Positions 15,888 to 23,179 of a stretch of 37,605 bases of DNA are shown here, piece after piece; the first letter of the stretch is position 1; each line of letters begins with the position of its first letter. This DNA is from Candidatus Latescibacterota bacterium (lineage in GTDB: Bacteria; Latescibacterota; MVCY01; DTYK01). Under the pieces are notes generated by a model that made no database searches, was not told where the DNA came from, and worked only from the letters and a program-made list of their open reading frames with translations. The stretch covers positions 1 through 37,605 of the forward strand of contig DTYK01000300.1 of NCBI GenBank assembly GCA_012961925.1. Direction: 5' to 3'. A program made the translations under genes and the position numbers.

Positions 15888-16814
15888 TCATTGGTACACA
15901 AAGTCGAGCCACCCGTGGCGATCCTCCTTCTCCCCATATGCAATAGCAAGGAATTCCCTTTGTAACCTTTCGGTTATGGGCCCCCTTTTTCCTTCCCCTA
16001 TTTCTATCCTGTCGATAGAGCGTATCGGCACTATCTCTGCAGCGCTGCCGGTCAGGAAGACTTCATCCGCAATATATAGGGCTTCCCTCACGACTGGCTC
16101 TTCTCTCACTTCAATGCCGAGGTCATCGGCCAGGGTTACAACGGAGCGCCTGGTGATGCCTGGAAGGATGGAAGCCGAAAGGGGAGGGGTGTATAGCACC
16201 CCACGCTTCACGAGAAATATATTCTCTCCGCTTCCCTCGCTGACGTAACCATAGATGTCAAGGCCAATCCCTTCTGCATAGCCGTCTGCCATTGCCTCCA
16301 ACTTTATAAGCTGGGAGTTCATGTAATTTGCGCCGACCTTGGCCAGGGAGGGGAGGGTGTTCGGTGCCATTCTATTCCAGGAAGAGATCCGGACGGCGAT
16401 ACCCTTCTGGTCAGAATCCGCACCCAGGTATTTCCCCCACCGCCAGACAGCGATGGCGACATCGACCGGACAGGTAGTTGGATCCACACCAAGGGACCCG
16501 TACCCCCTGAAGACGATCGGCCGTACATAGCAACCCCTGAGGTTGTTAGCCTTGATCGTTTCCAAGGTTGCTCCGAAGATCTCCTCCTTTGAATAGGGGA
16601 TCTCCATCCGATATATCTTACAGGAGTCGAACAGCCGATCTATATGGTCGCGGAGGCGGAAACAGGCCGGACCACGTTTGGTGTCATAGCACCTTAACCC
16701 CTCAAAGATGCTTGATCCATAGTGTACCACATGGGAAAGCACGTGTATCTTAGCATCCTCCCAGTCCACCAGCTTTCCGTTAAACCAGATCTTCTCTGCC
16801 TTTGGAAACGCCAT
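15888..16814 (-). CDS. ilvE: Branched-chain amino acid aminotransferase
   Basis: IlvE is a PLP enzyme that transaminates the 2-oxo acids of leucine, isoleucine and valine with glutamate. The 308-residue fold-type IV protein has the catalytic lysine at K159 (LAKVGANYMNSQL). The family stretch EGIGLDIYGYVSEGSGENIF and the phosphate-binding SILPGITRRSV are present. HYGSSIFEGLRCYD near residue 31-44 is the N-terminal signature. A GGAG lies six bases before ATG 16814. It lies 37 bases after recJ, so it may be transcribed from there. No other ilv or leu genes are in the window. Confidence 0.95.
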   Translation of the reverse strand: MAFPKAEKIWFNGKLVDWEDAKIHVLSHVVHYGSSIFEGLRCYDTKRGPACFRLRDHIDRLFDSCKIYRMEIPYSKEEIFGATLETIKANNLRGCYVRPIVFRGYGSLGVDPTTCPVDVAIAVWRWGKYLGADSDQKGIAVRISSWNRMAPNTLPSLAKVGANYMNSQLIKLEAMADGYAEGIGLDIYGYVSEGSGENIFLVKRGVLYTPPLSASILPGITRRSVVTLADDLGIEVREEPVVREALYIADEVFLTGSAAEIVPIRSIDRIEIGEGKRGPITERLQREFLAIAYGEKEDRHGWLDFVYQ

Positions 16815-16851
16815 ACCTGTCTCCTGGTTTGATGTATTGAACGTGTCCTTC

Positions 16852-18555
16852 CTATCTTAGATCCTTCACTCTCAAAAGCATCCTTTTTTCGCCCTGCCAT
16901 TCATCTTCATCGATAACGTAGACCATATCCAGGTTTGCTTCACCTGGTGTCAGCCGATATATAAGTTCGCCCATGCCAAAGCCGATGCAACTAAGTACCT
17001 TTCCGTTCTGACGGACCTTGAACTTAAGGTGGTCCCTGCCCACCACAACCGGGGTGCCGACCACCTCCAGTTTGTATGAGACCATTGTTGGTCGGGGATT
17101 CTGTGGGCCGAAGGGGGCGAAGTATCTTAACAGTCGGACAAGCCGTTCATCTATCTGGTCGAGTGTGATCTCCCCTTCTATCTTAAGTTTTGGTCCCAGC
17201 CGTTCTCCGGTCAGCATTGATTTTGCCACGTTCTGGAACGATTCCCTGAACTCATCTATCTTCTTCTCCTCTATAGTCAGTCCGGCGGCATATCTATGGC
17301 CACCGAAGGCCATGAGGGTATCCCTGCATTCCCTCAGGGCAAAGTAGAGGTCAAATTCGGGGATGCTCCTGCCCGATCCTTTCCCTATGTCTTTATCGAT
17401 AGAGATCAGGATTGTGGGGAGATAAAATCTCTCGACGATCCTCGAGGCCACTATACCGATCACGCCGGGATGCCACCCTTCTGAGGCCAATACTATTGCT
17501 CTATCCTCATCTGGTTGGCAGGTCTCCTCTACCATACGGGAGGCTTCAGCAAACGTCCGCTCATCCATCCCCTTTCTTCTCCTGTTCTCTATTTCCAGGA
17601 TATCTGCGATTTGCACTGCCTCCGCTTCGTCCTCCGTGGTCAACATCCGGACTGCCCTCTCAGCACTCCCCATCCTGCCTCCAGCATTGATCCTTGGAGC
17701 AACTATAAAGAGAAGATGCCCGGTTCCTAAGACCTTGCCCTTCAATCCGACGTTTTCAAGGAGAGCCTGCAACCCCGGGTTTTCCGTTTTCGCCATCCTT
17801 TGAATGCCATGTTTGACCAATACCCTATTCTCGTCGATAAGCGGAACCACATCGGCCGCTGTCCCAAGGGCTACCAGATCGAGATGGCGATAAAGCTCGT
17901 CTTTATCCAGCCCTCTGCCTTCAAAGAGGGCCTCTGTCAGCTTAAAGGCGATGCCAACTCCCGCCAATTCTTTGAAAGGATAGGAGCAGTTATACCTCTT
18001 TGGATCCAATACAGCAACAGCCTCAGGCAGCCGATCGCCAGGCTGATGATGGTCGGTGATGATTACGTCGATACCCAGTTTTTTGGCCAGCCGGACCTCT
18101 TCGATGGCTGTTATCCCGCAGTCAACCGTTATCATCAGATCGATGTCGTTTTGATCTGCCTCCGTTATCCCCTGTGCTGAGACCCCATAGCCCTCGGTCA
18201 GTCTGTCTGGTATGTAGAACGATACCCTTGTCCCGAGACCTCGGAGGATCCACAGGAGATAAGAGACGGCGGTCACCCCATCCACATCGTAGTCTCCGTA
18301 TATCAATATCTTTTCATTGGCGTCGATCGCCCTGCTCAGCCTCTCCGCTGCCCTCTCCATGTCCGCCATTAGAAAAGGGTTGTTCAGATCCTCTAACAGG
18401 GGCTTAAGAAACCTCCGAGAGCCCTCGAAGTCCTCTATCCCCCGATTCAGCAGGATCTGAGCGATGATCGGTGGAACACCTAACTCGCTCTCAAGCCTTT
18501 TTAAAAGGGGAGGATTTGGCTCCTGTGCCAGGACCCAGCAATATTCGGTTCCCAT
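16852..18555 (-). CDS. recJ: Single-stranded-DNA-specific exonuclease RecJ
   Basis: RecJ is a 5'-3' single-strand exonuclease used in recombination and in mismatch and base-excision repair. The 567-residue protein has the DHH-superfamily motifs in order: DYDVDG (88, 90, 92 are the aspartates), VDCG with D145, and DHH at 168-170. A DHHA1 region follows with GGRMGSAERAVRML and AFGGHRYAAGLTIE. The C-terminal part (about 455-567) is an OB-like RecJ domain, including FAPFGPQNPRP. Length and motifs are normal. It follows holA after 110 bases that contain a nested inverted repeat. Confidence 0.95.
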   Translation of the reverse strand: MGTEYCWVLAQEPNPPLLKRLESELGVPPIIAQILLNRGIEDFEGSRRFLKPLLEDLNNPFLMADMERAAERLSRAIDANEKILIYGDYDVDGVTAVSYLLWILRGLGTRVSFYIPDRLTEGYGVSAQGITEADQNDIDLMITVDCGITAIEEVRLAKKLGIDVIITDHHQPGDRLPEAVAVLDPKRYNCSYPFKELAGVGIAFKLTEALFEGRGLDKDELYRHLDLVALGTAADVVPLIDENRVLVKHGIQRMAKTENPGLQALLENVGLKGKVLGTGHLLFIVAPRINAGGRMGSAERAVRMLTTEDEAEAVQIADILEIENRRRKGMDERTFAEASRMVEETCQPDEDRAIVLASEGWHPGVIGIVASRIVERFYLPTILISIDKDIGKGSGRSIPEFDLYFALRECRDTLMAFGGHRYAAGLTIEEKKIDEFRESFQNVAKSMLTGERLGPKLKIEGEITLDQIDERLVRLLRYFAPFGPQNPRPTMVSYKLEVVGTPVVVGRDHLKFKVRQNGKVLSCIGFGMGELIYRLTPGEANLDMVYVIDEDEWQGEKRMLLRVKDLR

Positions 18556-18600
18556 CTTTTCTACCTATCTTCTAAGCTCTCAAGCTGGCAAATTTTTATT

Positions 18601-18682
18601 CAGATTCGGGAGACACTTAATGAACAATGAGACAGCCAGTCGGTGAGTCCGTTGTCTCTCAGCATTCAATTTCCCGAATCTG
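18601..18682 (-). promoter_or_regulatory. Nested inverted repeat across the holA stop codon
   Basis: An 11-base perfect inverted repeat (18601-18611 with 18672-18682, CAGATTCGGGA and its complement) encloses a second pair, GAGACA (18629-18634) with TGTCTC (18653-18658). Another GAGACA (18610-18615) next to the outer arm can pair with the same TGTCTC, so two folds compete. One outer arm lies inside the last codons of holA (Pro-Asp-Ser-Gly). In the transcript it is followed by an A-rich tail rather than Us, so it is not a textbook terminator. It could modulate holA 3' stability or recJ expression. Confidence 0.4.
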
Positions 18683-19679
18683 GGTTAAAGCTCATTAATA
18701 GCTTCCAAACAAGGAGTTCCATCAAAATCCGTTGATTTGTGCTCCTGGACTTCAATCTATTATCAGCTTCAAGCAGGGTGTTAAGACCATGTTTTAGGGC
18801 CTCAACGGAGAAGTTACTTGCCTGGGCAAGGAATTCATTGAAGAAGTATGGGTGTACCTTTGTCTTTTCAATAAGTTCTTCTCTGGAAGAGGTTGTTTTC
18901 TGCAGTTCCTTCAGTTTGAGCATGATCCTCAGGTGCCTTGCTATGGCCATGATGATTCTGGTAGCACCCTCTCCCGTCTCAAGCATCCTGTCCAGAACTG
19001 ATAGGGCCTTCCCTTTTTGCCTCCTGCCGATGGCATCTGTTAATTCAAATACGTTGTTGAGCTTCGAAGTTCCTACAACGGCCCCCACGTCGTCGAGCGT
19101 GATACAAGGCCTTTCTCCCACGAAGACAAGGAGCTTGTCAATCTCGTTTGCAAGACTTCTCAGATCTGTTCCGCAGCTTTCTAATAACAGGTAGGTTGCA
19201 TCGGATGATATCCTTTTGCCCTTTTTCATCACCTGTCTTCGAATCCACCCGGGAATCTGGTTCTGATAAAGGGGTCGGAATTCAACCACATATCCGGCCT
19301 TCTGGAGTTTTTTGAAAACCCCTCCCTTCGTGAGTTTTACCTTCTGGGCAGTCAATATCGCTATTGTGGATGACTTTGGTTTGGACACCGAATCGACCAG
19401 TGCCCCTAACGTTTCTTCTGGAAACCTGTTGCACTCCTTTAACACCACCACCCTACGGGTTCCCATCAATGGCAGGGAACAGGCTGCTTGCAATACGTGA
19501 CCCGGATCTACTTCATCAGCATGAAAGACGTCGAGGTTAAAATCCCTTGCTGAAGGCCCTAAAATCTTGTCAAGCAGGAGTGAGAGCGCCTCATCCCTCT
19601 GGAATTCTTCGCCTATCAAGAGGTAGACTGGAGAGAGTTGGTCTTGTTCGATCTTAGAGACGAATTGTTCAGGAGTCAC
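18666..19679 (-). CDS. holA: DNA polymerase III delta subunit
   Basis: HolA is the clamp-loader subunit that opens the sliding clamp. The 337-residue protein starts TPEQFVSKIEQDQLSPVYLLIGEE, the typical delta N-terminus. It has the family's weak AAA+-like region with VVVLKECNRFPEE, and the helical third domain (LNNVFELTDAIGRRQKGKALSVLDRML, then IIMAIARHLRIMLKL). There is no Walker A motif, as expected for delta. The start is GTG 19679, whose GTGA overlaps the stop of the HU-TPR gene by four bases, a sign of translational coupling. Confidence 0.92.
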   Translation of the reverse strand: MTPEQFVSKIEQDQLSPVYLLIGEEFQRDEALSLLLDKILGPSARDFNLDVFHADEVDPGHVLQAACSLPLMGTRRVVVLKECNRFPEETLGALVDSVSKPKSSTIAILTAQKVKLTKGGVFKKLQKAGYVVEFRPLYQNQIPGWIRRQVMKKGKRISSDATYLLLESCGTDLRSLANEIDKLLVFVGERPCITLDDVGAVVGTSKLNNVFELTDAIGRRQKGKALSVLDRMLETGEGATRIIMAIARHLRIMLKLKELQKTTSSREELIEKTKVHPYFFNEFLAQASNFSVEALKHGLNTLLEADNRLKSRSTNQRILMELLVWKLLMSFNPDSGN

Positions 19680-20590
19680 TGTTTCTTCTCCGATAGTTGG
19701 TCTGCTTTACGGTACATTGCTACAGCCTCGTCGCTACGGCCCTTTCGGTCGTAAAGCAGTCCCAGGTACCAATAGGCATTTCTGTTCTCCGGTTCTTTCT
19801 CAAGGAGATCTTTGAACATCTGAACGGCCTTATCGTACATTTTGAGCTGGGTATAGGAGGCACCGAGGTAGTAGTAAGGCCTTGGAGAATCCGGATTGAG
19901 CTTAACGGCCTTTTCCAGCTCTCCGATCGCTCTCTGGTAAAGCCCCTTTTTATACAGTGCTACGCCCATATTGTAGTGTGCCTCTGCACTTGATGGAGCA
20001 AGCTCAAGGGCCTTCTTGAATGCCTCTTCTGCCCGGCTCACCAGCCCCATCTCCCAGTAGACAGCGCCAAGGTTGTAATAGGCATCCACATTATCGGGTT
20101 GGAAATCGAGTATCTTCCTGTACTCCTCGATCGCCTTCCGATATTCGCCTATGGATTCATATACCAGTCCAAGGCTGTTGCGAGCCTCTATGTGGTGGGG
20201 GTCTTTGGAGAGGATCGACCGGAAGAGCTCGACCGCCCGTTCATTCTCTCCTGTTTTTGCAAAATAACTGGCTTCCTGATAGTCTCGCTCCAGAGCTGTC
20301 GTAAGGTCACCCAGACTTTCCGACACGGCCTCTTTGAAGCGAGCGTGAGGAAGGAACATCGGGACCTCTTTTTCCGGAATCTTGGTTATTTCTCCAGTAC
20401 CCGGATGTCTCACAGTTCTACTTTTTCTTTTCACAACCATAAAGGTTCCGAAGCCGCGAAGTTGGACCTTCTCATGCCTGCGCAGGGCATCCCTTATCGA
20501 GGATAACAGGAATTCAATAGCCTTTGTGACCTTAACAGCGTCAATCCCGGAGGCTTCTGTTACTGCTCTGACCAGATCTGCCTTTCTCAT
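19676..20590 (-). CDS. HU-like DNA-binding domain fused to six TPR repeats
   Basis: From ATG 20590 (GAGGAG five to six bases upstream) the protein has 304 residues; a GTG lies directly before it at 20593. Residues 1-90 are an HU/IHF domain: KADLVRAVTEASG, LRGFGTF at 45-51 and RHPGTGEITKIP followed by FLPHARFKEAV, the beta-arm and C-terminal helix region. A short linker leads to about six tetratricopeptide repeats (roughly 101-133, 134-167, 168-201, 202-235, 236-269 and 270-303). Each has the G-x3-Y, A and P spacing seen in YYNLGAVYWEMG and HYNMGVALYKKG. HU proteins bend DNA and TPRs bind proteins, so this looks like a DNA-tethered scaffold. The four-base overlap with holA suggests co-production with the clamp loader. 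Function is unproven. Confidence 0.88.
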   Translation of the reverse strand: MRKADLVRAVTEASGIDAVKVTKAIEFLLSSIRDALRRHEKVQLRGFGTFMVVKRKSRTVRHPGTGEITKIPEKEVPMFLPHARFKEAVSESLGDLTTALERDYQEASYFAKTGENERAVELFRSILSKDPHHIEARNSLGLVYESIGEYRKAIEEYRKILDFQPDNVDAYYNLGAVYWEMGLVSRAEEAFKKALELAPSSAEAHYNMGVALYKKGLYQRAIGELEKAVKLNPDSPRPYYYLGASYTQLKMYDKAVQMFKDLLEKEPENRNAYWYLGLLYDRKGRSDEAVAMYRKADQLSEKKQ

Positions 20591-20656
20591 CACCGCTCCT
20601 CATATGGCCCTGAGATGAGAGTGATGTCATCGATTACCCCCCATCCATCAGCCCGT

Positions 20657-20848
20657 TTACTTGTTGTTCCCGCCCCCGTTGGGTTTCTCCTCCACCTCCC
20701 TGAAATCGGCGTCCTCGATCTCTGACTCATAGATATCCGGTCTCTTTGGGACTCTGGGGTTTCTGCTCTGAGCTCGCAGGCTCGGCCTAATCAATTTGTA
20801 AAGCAGCCATATGATAAGGATAAATAACAACAGCTTAAAAAGTGTCAC
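20657..20848 (-). CDS. Small single-pass membrane protein with acidic tail
   Basis: This 63-residue protein has an N-terminal hydrophobic helix (about 3-20, LFKLLLFILIIWLLYKLI). A basic juxtamembrane stretch (RPSLRAQSRNPRVPKRP) and an acidic tail (YESEIEDADFREVEE) follow. The arrangement implies N-out, C-in topology. The start is GTG 20848 with GGAGGAG about eight bases upstream, which supports real translation. I recognise no named family, although short membrane proteins ending in a DADFxEV-like motif recur in FCB-group genomes. It lies between argS and the HU-TPR gene. Confidence 0.65.
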   Translation of the reverse strand: MTLFKLLLFILIIWLLYKLIRPSLRAQSRNPRVPKRPDIYESEIEDADFREVEEKPNGGGNNK

Positions 20849-20860
20849 GGTGGATCTCCT

Positions 20861-20890
20861 CCTTAATACGAATATCTCTTATCATGACCC
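20861..20890. repeat. Probable degenerate third copy of the dispersed repeat
   Basis: Aligned to 12026-12056 and its flank with a gap of about six bases, this segment shares ACGAAT, ATCTC and the TTAT/ATGA end, and the adjacent CTCCT. It lies 11 bases after the argS stop codon. Confidence 0.3.
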
Positions 20891-20901
20891 GCCATCAGGC
20901 C

Positions 20902-22599
20902 TCACATCTCATCTGGTGCCTTTATCCCCAGTAAATTAAGTCCTTTATTGAGCACGGTTCTGACACAATAGACAAGGAGGATCCTCGCATTGGTAATTCG
21001 TGGATCCCTTGTCAGGACGCGGCAACTGTTATAAAACCTGTTAGCAGCACCGCACAGATCCAACAGGTAATTGGTCATCAGAGAGGGCTCATACTCATCG
21101 GCCGAGCGCTTAACGATATCCGGAAATCGCCCCAGATTTCTTGTCACGTCAAACGCAGGATCTTCTGAGAGAACGGATGGGTCAAAGTCGCCGTCGACTT
21201 CTTTACCGTATTTCCTCAGTACACTTGAGAACCGGGCATGGGTATACTGCACATAGGGCCCTGTCTCGCCGTTGAAGTTCAACACCTTATCCCACTCGAA
21301 GTCAACGTTTTTCATCCTCTTGCTGCTCAGATCGGCGAAGATGATGGCACCTATGCCGACATCTTTGGCGATCCCCTCTTTACCTTTTAATGCTGGATTT
21401 TTCTCCTCCATTATCTCCACTGTCAGCTCGACTGCCTTGCGGAAGACGTCCTCAAGCAGTACGATGTTGCCCTTCCTTGTGGACATCCTTTCCTGCCCGA
21501 ATCTGATGAGGCCGAATGGCACATGGACACAGTTCTCCACCCAGTTGCAGCCCATAAGGTCCAGCACTTTGAAGACCTGCTGGAAGTGGAGCTTCTGGTC
21601 TGCTCCCACCACATATATCATCCTGTCGAAATGGTAGGTCCTGAACCTGTAGAGTGCTGCTGCAATATCCCTCGTGGCGTAGAGCGTGGATCCATCCTTT
21701 TTTCGCAGCAGACACGGCGGCATACCGTATTTCTCGAGATCTACGATAAGTGCACCCTGGCTCTCCCTGACAAGCCCTGCTGCCCTGAGCCTCTCTATTG
21801 TCTCATCTATCATTGCATTATAGAAACTCTCACCGGTATAGGAGTCGAACCCTATTTCAAGTTGGTCGTATATCCTCTGAAATTCCATAAGGCTTATATC
21901 TTTGAACCGGCTCCACAGATGGGTTGCCTCCCGGTCACCCTCTTCAAGCCTTTTAAACCACTCCCTGGCCTCGTCTTCCAGCGATCCATCCCTCTGAGCC
22001 TCGGCGTGGAATCTCACGTAGAGGTCATATAGATACCCGACGGGATCCTCCTCGAGACATTTCTCCTCTCCCCATCTCTTATAGGCCGTTATTAACTTTC
22101 CAAACTGGGTACCCCAATCACCCAGGTGGTTTATTCTGATACACTTATAGCCCAGGGATTCGTACAGCTTACAGATGGAGTTTCCGATGACCGTGGACCT
22201 GAGGTGTCCGATCCCGAAGGGCTTTGCGATATTTGGAGAGGAGAAGTCTACGACGACCGTCTTTCCGGATCCAACCTCCCAATCGCCGAAGGAGTCCCTT
22301 CCCGTAAAGATCTCCCTCAGGACGGCCTCTGTGAACTTCGACCTGTCCACGGTGAAGTTTATGTAAGGACCAGCGTTCTTGATCTGTGATATGTATTCTC
22401 TTGGTTTGAGTCTTCTTGAGAGGCCTTCAGCGATAATATCCGGCGGCTTCCTCAGTTTCTTAGCCAGCACAAAGCATGAGAAGGCATAGTCTCCGAGCTG
22501 GGGGTCGGGTGGGGTTTCGATCAGTCCTTTAATCTCTTCTTCGGTCAGGTCTGACCCCTCTCGGAGTATATCGACGACCTCTTTCAGAAACTGCTTCAT
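20902..22599 (-). CDS. argS: Arginyl-tRNA synthetase
   Basis: ArgS charges tRNA-Arg. This 565-residue class I synthetase has an N-terminal Add-1 domain (1-100). The HIGH-type motif is GIGH at 129-132 within SSPNIAKPFGIGHLRST. WGTQFGKLI follows, and the KMSKS-equivalent MSTRKGNIVLLEDV is present. A C-terminal DALR anticodon-binding domain starts near residue 450 (PYVQYTHARFSSVLRKYG) and ends NLLGIKAPDEM. It is the first gene of the minus arm. A sigma-70-like promoter lies about 100 bases upstream. No T-box leader is apparent. Confidence 0.97.
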   Translation of the reverse strand: MKQFLKEVVDILREGSDLTEEEIKGLIETPPDPQLGDYAFSCFVLAKKLRKPPDIIAEGLSRRLKPREYISQIKNAGPYINFTVDRSKFTEAVLREIFTGRDSFGDWEVGSGKTVVVDFSSPNIAKPFGIGHLRSTVIGNSICKLYESLGYKCIRINHLGDWGTQFGKLITAYKRWGEEKCLEEDPVGYLYDLYVRFHAEAQRDGSLEDEAREWFKRLEEGDREATHLWSRFKDISLMEFQRIYDQLEIGFDSYTGESFYNAMIDETIERLRAAGLVRESQGALIVDLEKYGMPPCLLRKKDGSTLYATRDIAAALYRFRTYHFDRMIYVVGADQKLHFQQVFKVLDLMGCNWVENCVHVPFGLIRFGQERMSTRKGNIVLLEDVFRKAVELTVEIMEEKNPALKGKEGIAKDVGIGAIIFADLSSKRMKNVDFEWDKVLNFNGETGPYVQYTHARFSSVLRKYGKEVDGDFDPSVLSEDPAFDVTRNLGRFPDIVKRSADEYEPSLMTNYLLDLCGAANRFYNSCRVLTRDPRITNARILLVYCVRTVLNKGLNLLGIKAPDEM

Positions 22600-22701
22600 G
22601 TTATCTGCCTCATGGATTAAGTTTGTACCTCGAGAAAGAGGGAAGGATGTGCTCGCTTTTCTAACAAAGCCTTGTCGGAATTGTTCCCGTTCGTTTTAGA
22701 T

Positions 22702-22730
22702 AAAATATCCTAAAAGTGCATAAAAGTCAA
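22702..22730 (-). promoter_or_regulatory. Putative sigma-70 promoter of argS
   Basis: On the minus strand TTGACT (22725-22730) is followed by a 17-base spacer and TATTTT (22702-22707). Transcription would start near 22695 and leave a leader of about 95 bases before the argS ATG. Confidence 0.5.
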
Positions 22731-22820
22731 GGCATTTTTTGAATCGAAGGCATCATGCAGGGCTGGGTTTTTGTCCGGTAGGACTGGGGTTTATCTCATG
22801 CCCCAGACAGTCGACAGATC

Positions 22821-22849
22821 AAAAAGTCGTCCGTATCTTCATACGGACG
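22821..22849 (-). terminator. Possible intrinsic terminator on the minus strand
   Basis: On the minus strand a perfect 9-base stem (CGTCCGTAT/ATACGGACG, 22828-22849, 4-base loop) is followed within two bases by five Ts (22825-22821). No annotated minus-strand gene lies upstream within the gap. It would therefore end either an unannotated minus-strand transcript of the hairpin array or antisense transcription entering from the metalloprotease side. Confidence 0.35.
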
Positions 22850-22950
22850 GCCGTGTTGGCCGTATTACAATATGAACTTACCGCACCTTCGGTGCGGAGT
22901 TGAAGGGCCGGAGCTATCCGACCCGCATCATCGGGCGGCGAAATCTCGCC
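22828..22950. repeat. Array of short hairpins
   Basis: Five stem-loops occur in 123 bases. They are CGTCCGTAT/ATACGGACG (22828-22849), ACGGCC/GGCCGT (22847-22863), CCGCACC/GGTGCGG extended by AACT/AGTT (22875-22901), CCCG/CGGG (22922-22935) and GGCGA/TCGCC (22937-22950). The first two share bases: ATACGG at 22841-22846 can pair with CCGTAT on either side (22831-22836 or 22860-22865). Stems differ in sequence but not in layout. The array resembles the cluster upstream of mgtE. Confidence 0.55.
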
Positions 22951-23067
22951 TTTACAACTACCCGTACCTTGGTGGCTGACTCAGATTGTGCCATTCAATT
23001 GTGCCTACTTACCGTCCTGCGTCCCTCAAGGATCCCATCGTCCTAATTGTCTTCACCCTTTTTCTCC

Positions 23068-23101
23068 TTGACAAATCAGCAGGCTTTGATTAATCTATAA
23101 C
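23068..23101 (+). promoter_or_regulatory. Putative promoter of the metalloprotease gene
   Basis: A perfect TTGACA (23068-23073) is followed after 17 bases by TAATCT (23091-23096), and after 22 bases by the better hexamer TATAAC (23096-23101). The -35 box is good; the -10 assignment is uncertain. Confidence 0.4.
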
Positions 23102-23179
23102 AGCGAATCTGAGTTGCTCTTTGTCCGGGTGAGTTTTAAGCCGAAAAACCGGTCTGCTGCAGAACCAGGTGATAATGCC

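Larger units (their letters stand above)
22600..23179. other. Divergent 580-base intergenic region
   Basis: No convincing gene lies between argS (minus) and the metalloprotease gene (plus). It holds a probable argS promoter near 22702-22730, a hairpin array at 22828-22950, and a TTGACA box at 23068-23073 facing the metalloprotease gene. A TTG at 23114 opens a longer in-frame start for the metalloprotease, but the residues it would add are not signal-like. The remainder (22735-22820 and 22951-23060) shows no recognisable feature. Confidence 0.6.

Noticed and set aside
18601..18682. MITE or transposon footprint
   Set aside because: The inverted repeat uses holA coding sequence as one arm and no target-site duplication is visible, so an RNA structure is a simpler reading.
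22600..22701. T-box leader upstream of argS
   Set aside because: No T-box consensus bulge or terminator/antiterminator pair is visible in the roughly 95-base leader.
23114..23179. N-terminal extension of the metalloprotease from TTG 23114
   Set aside because: It would place 22 polar residues before an otherwise perfect signal peptide; ATG 23180 has a ribosome-binding site.
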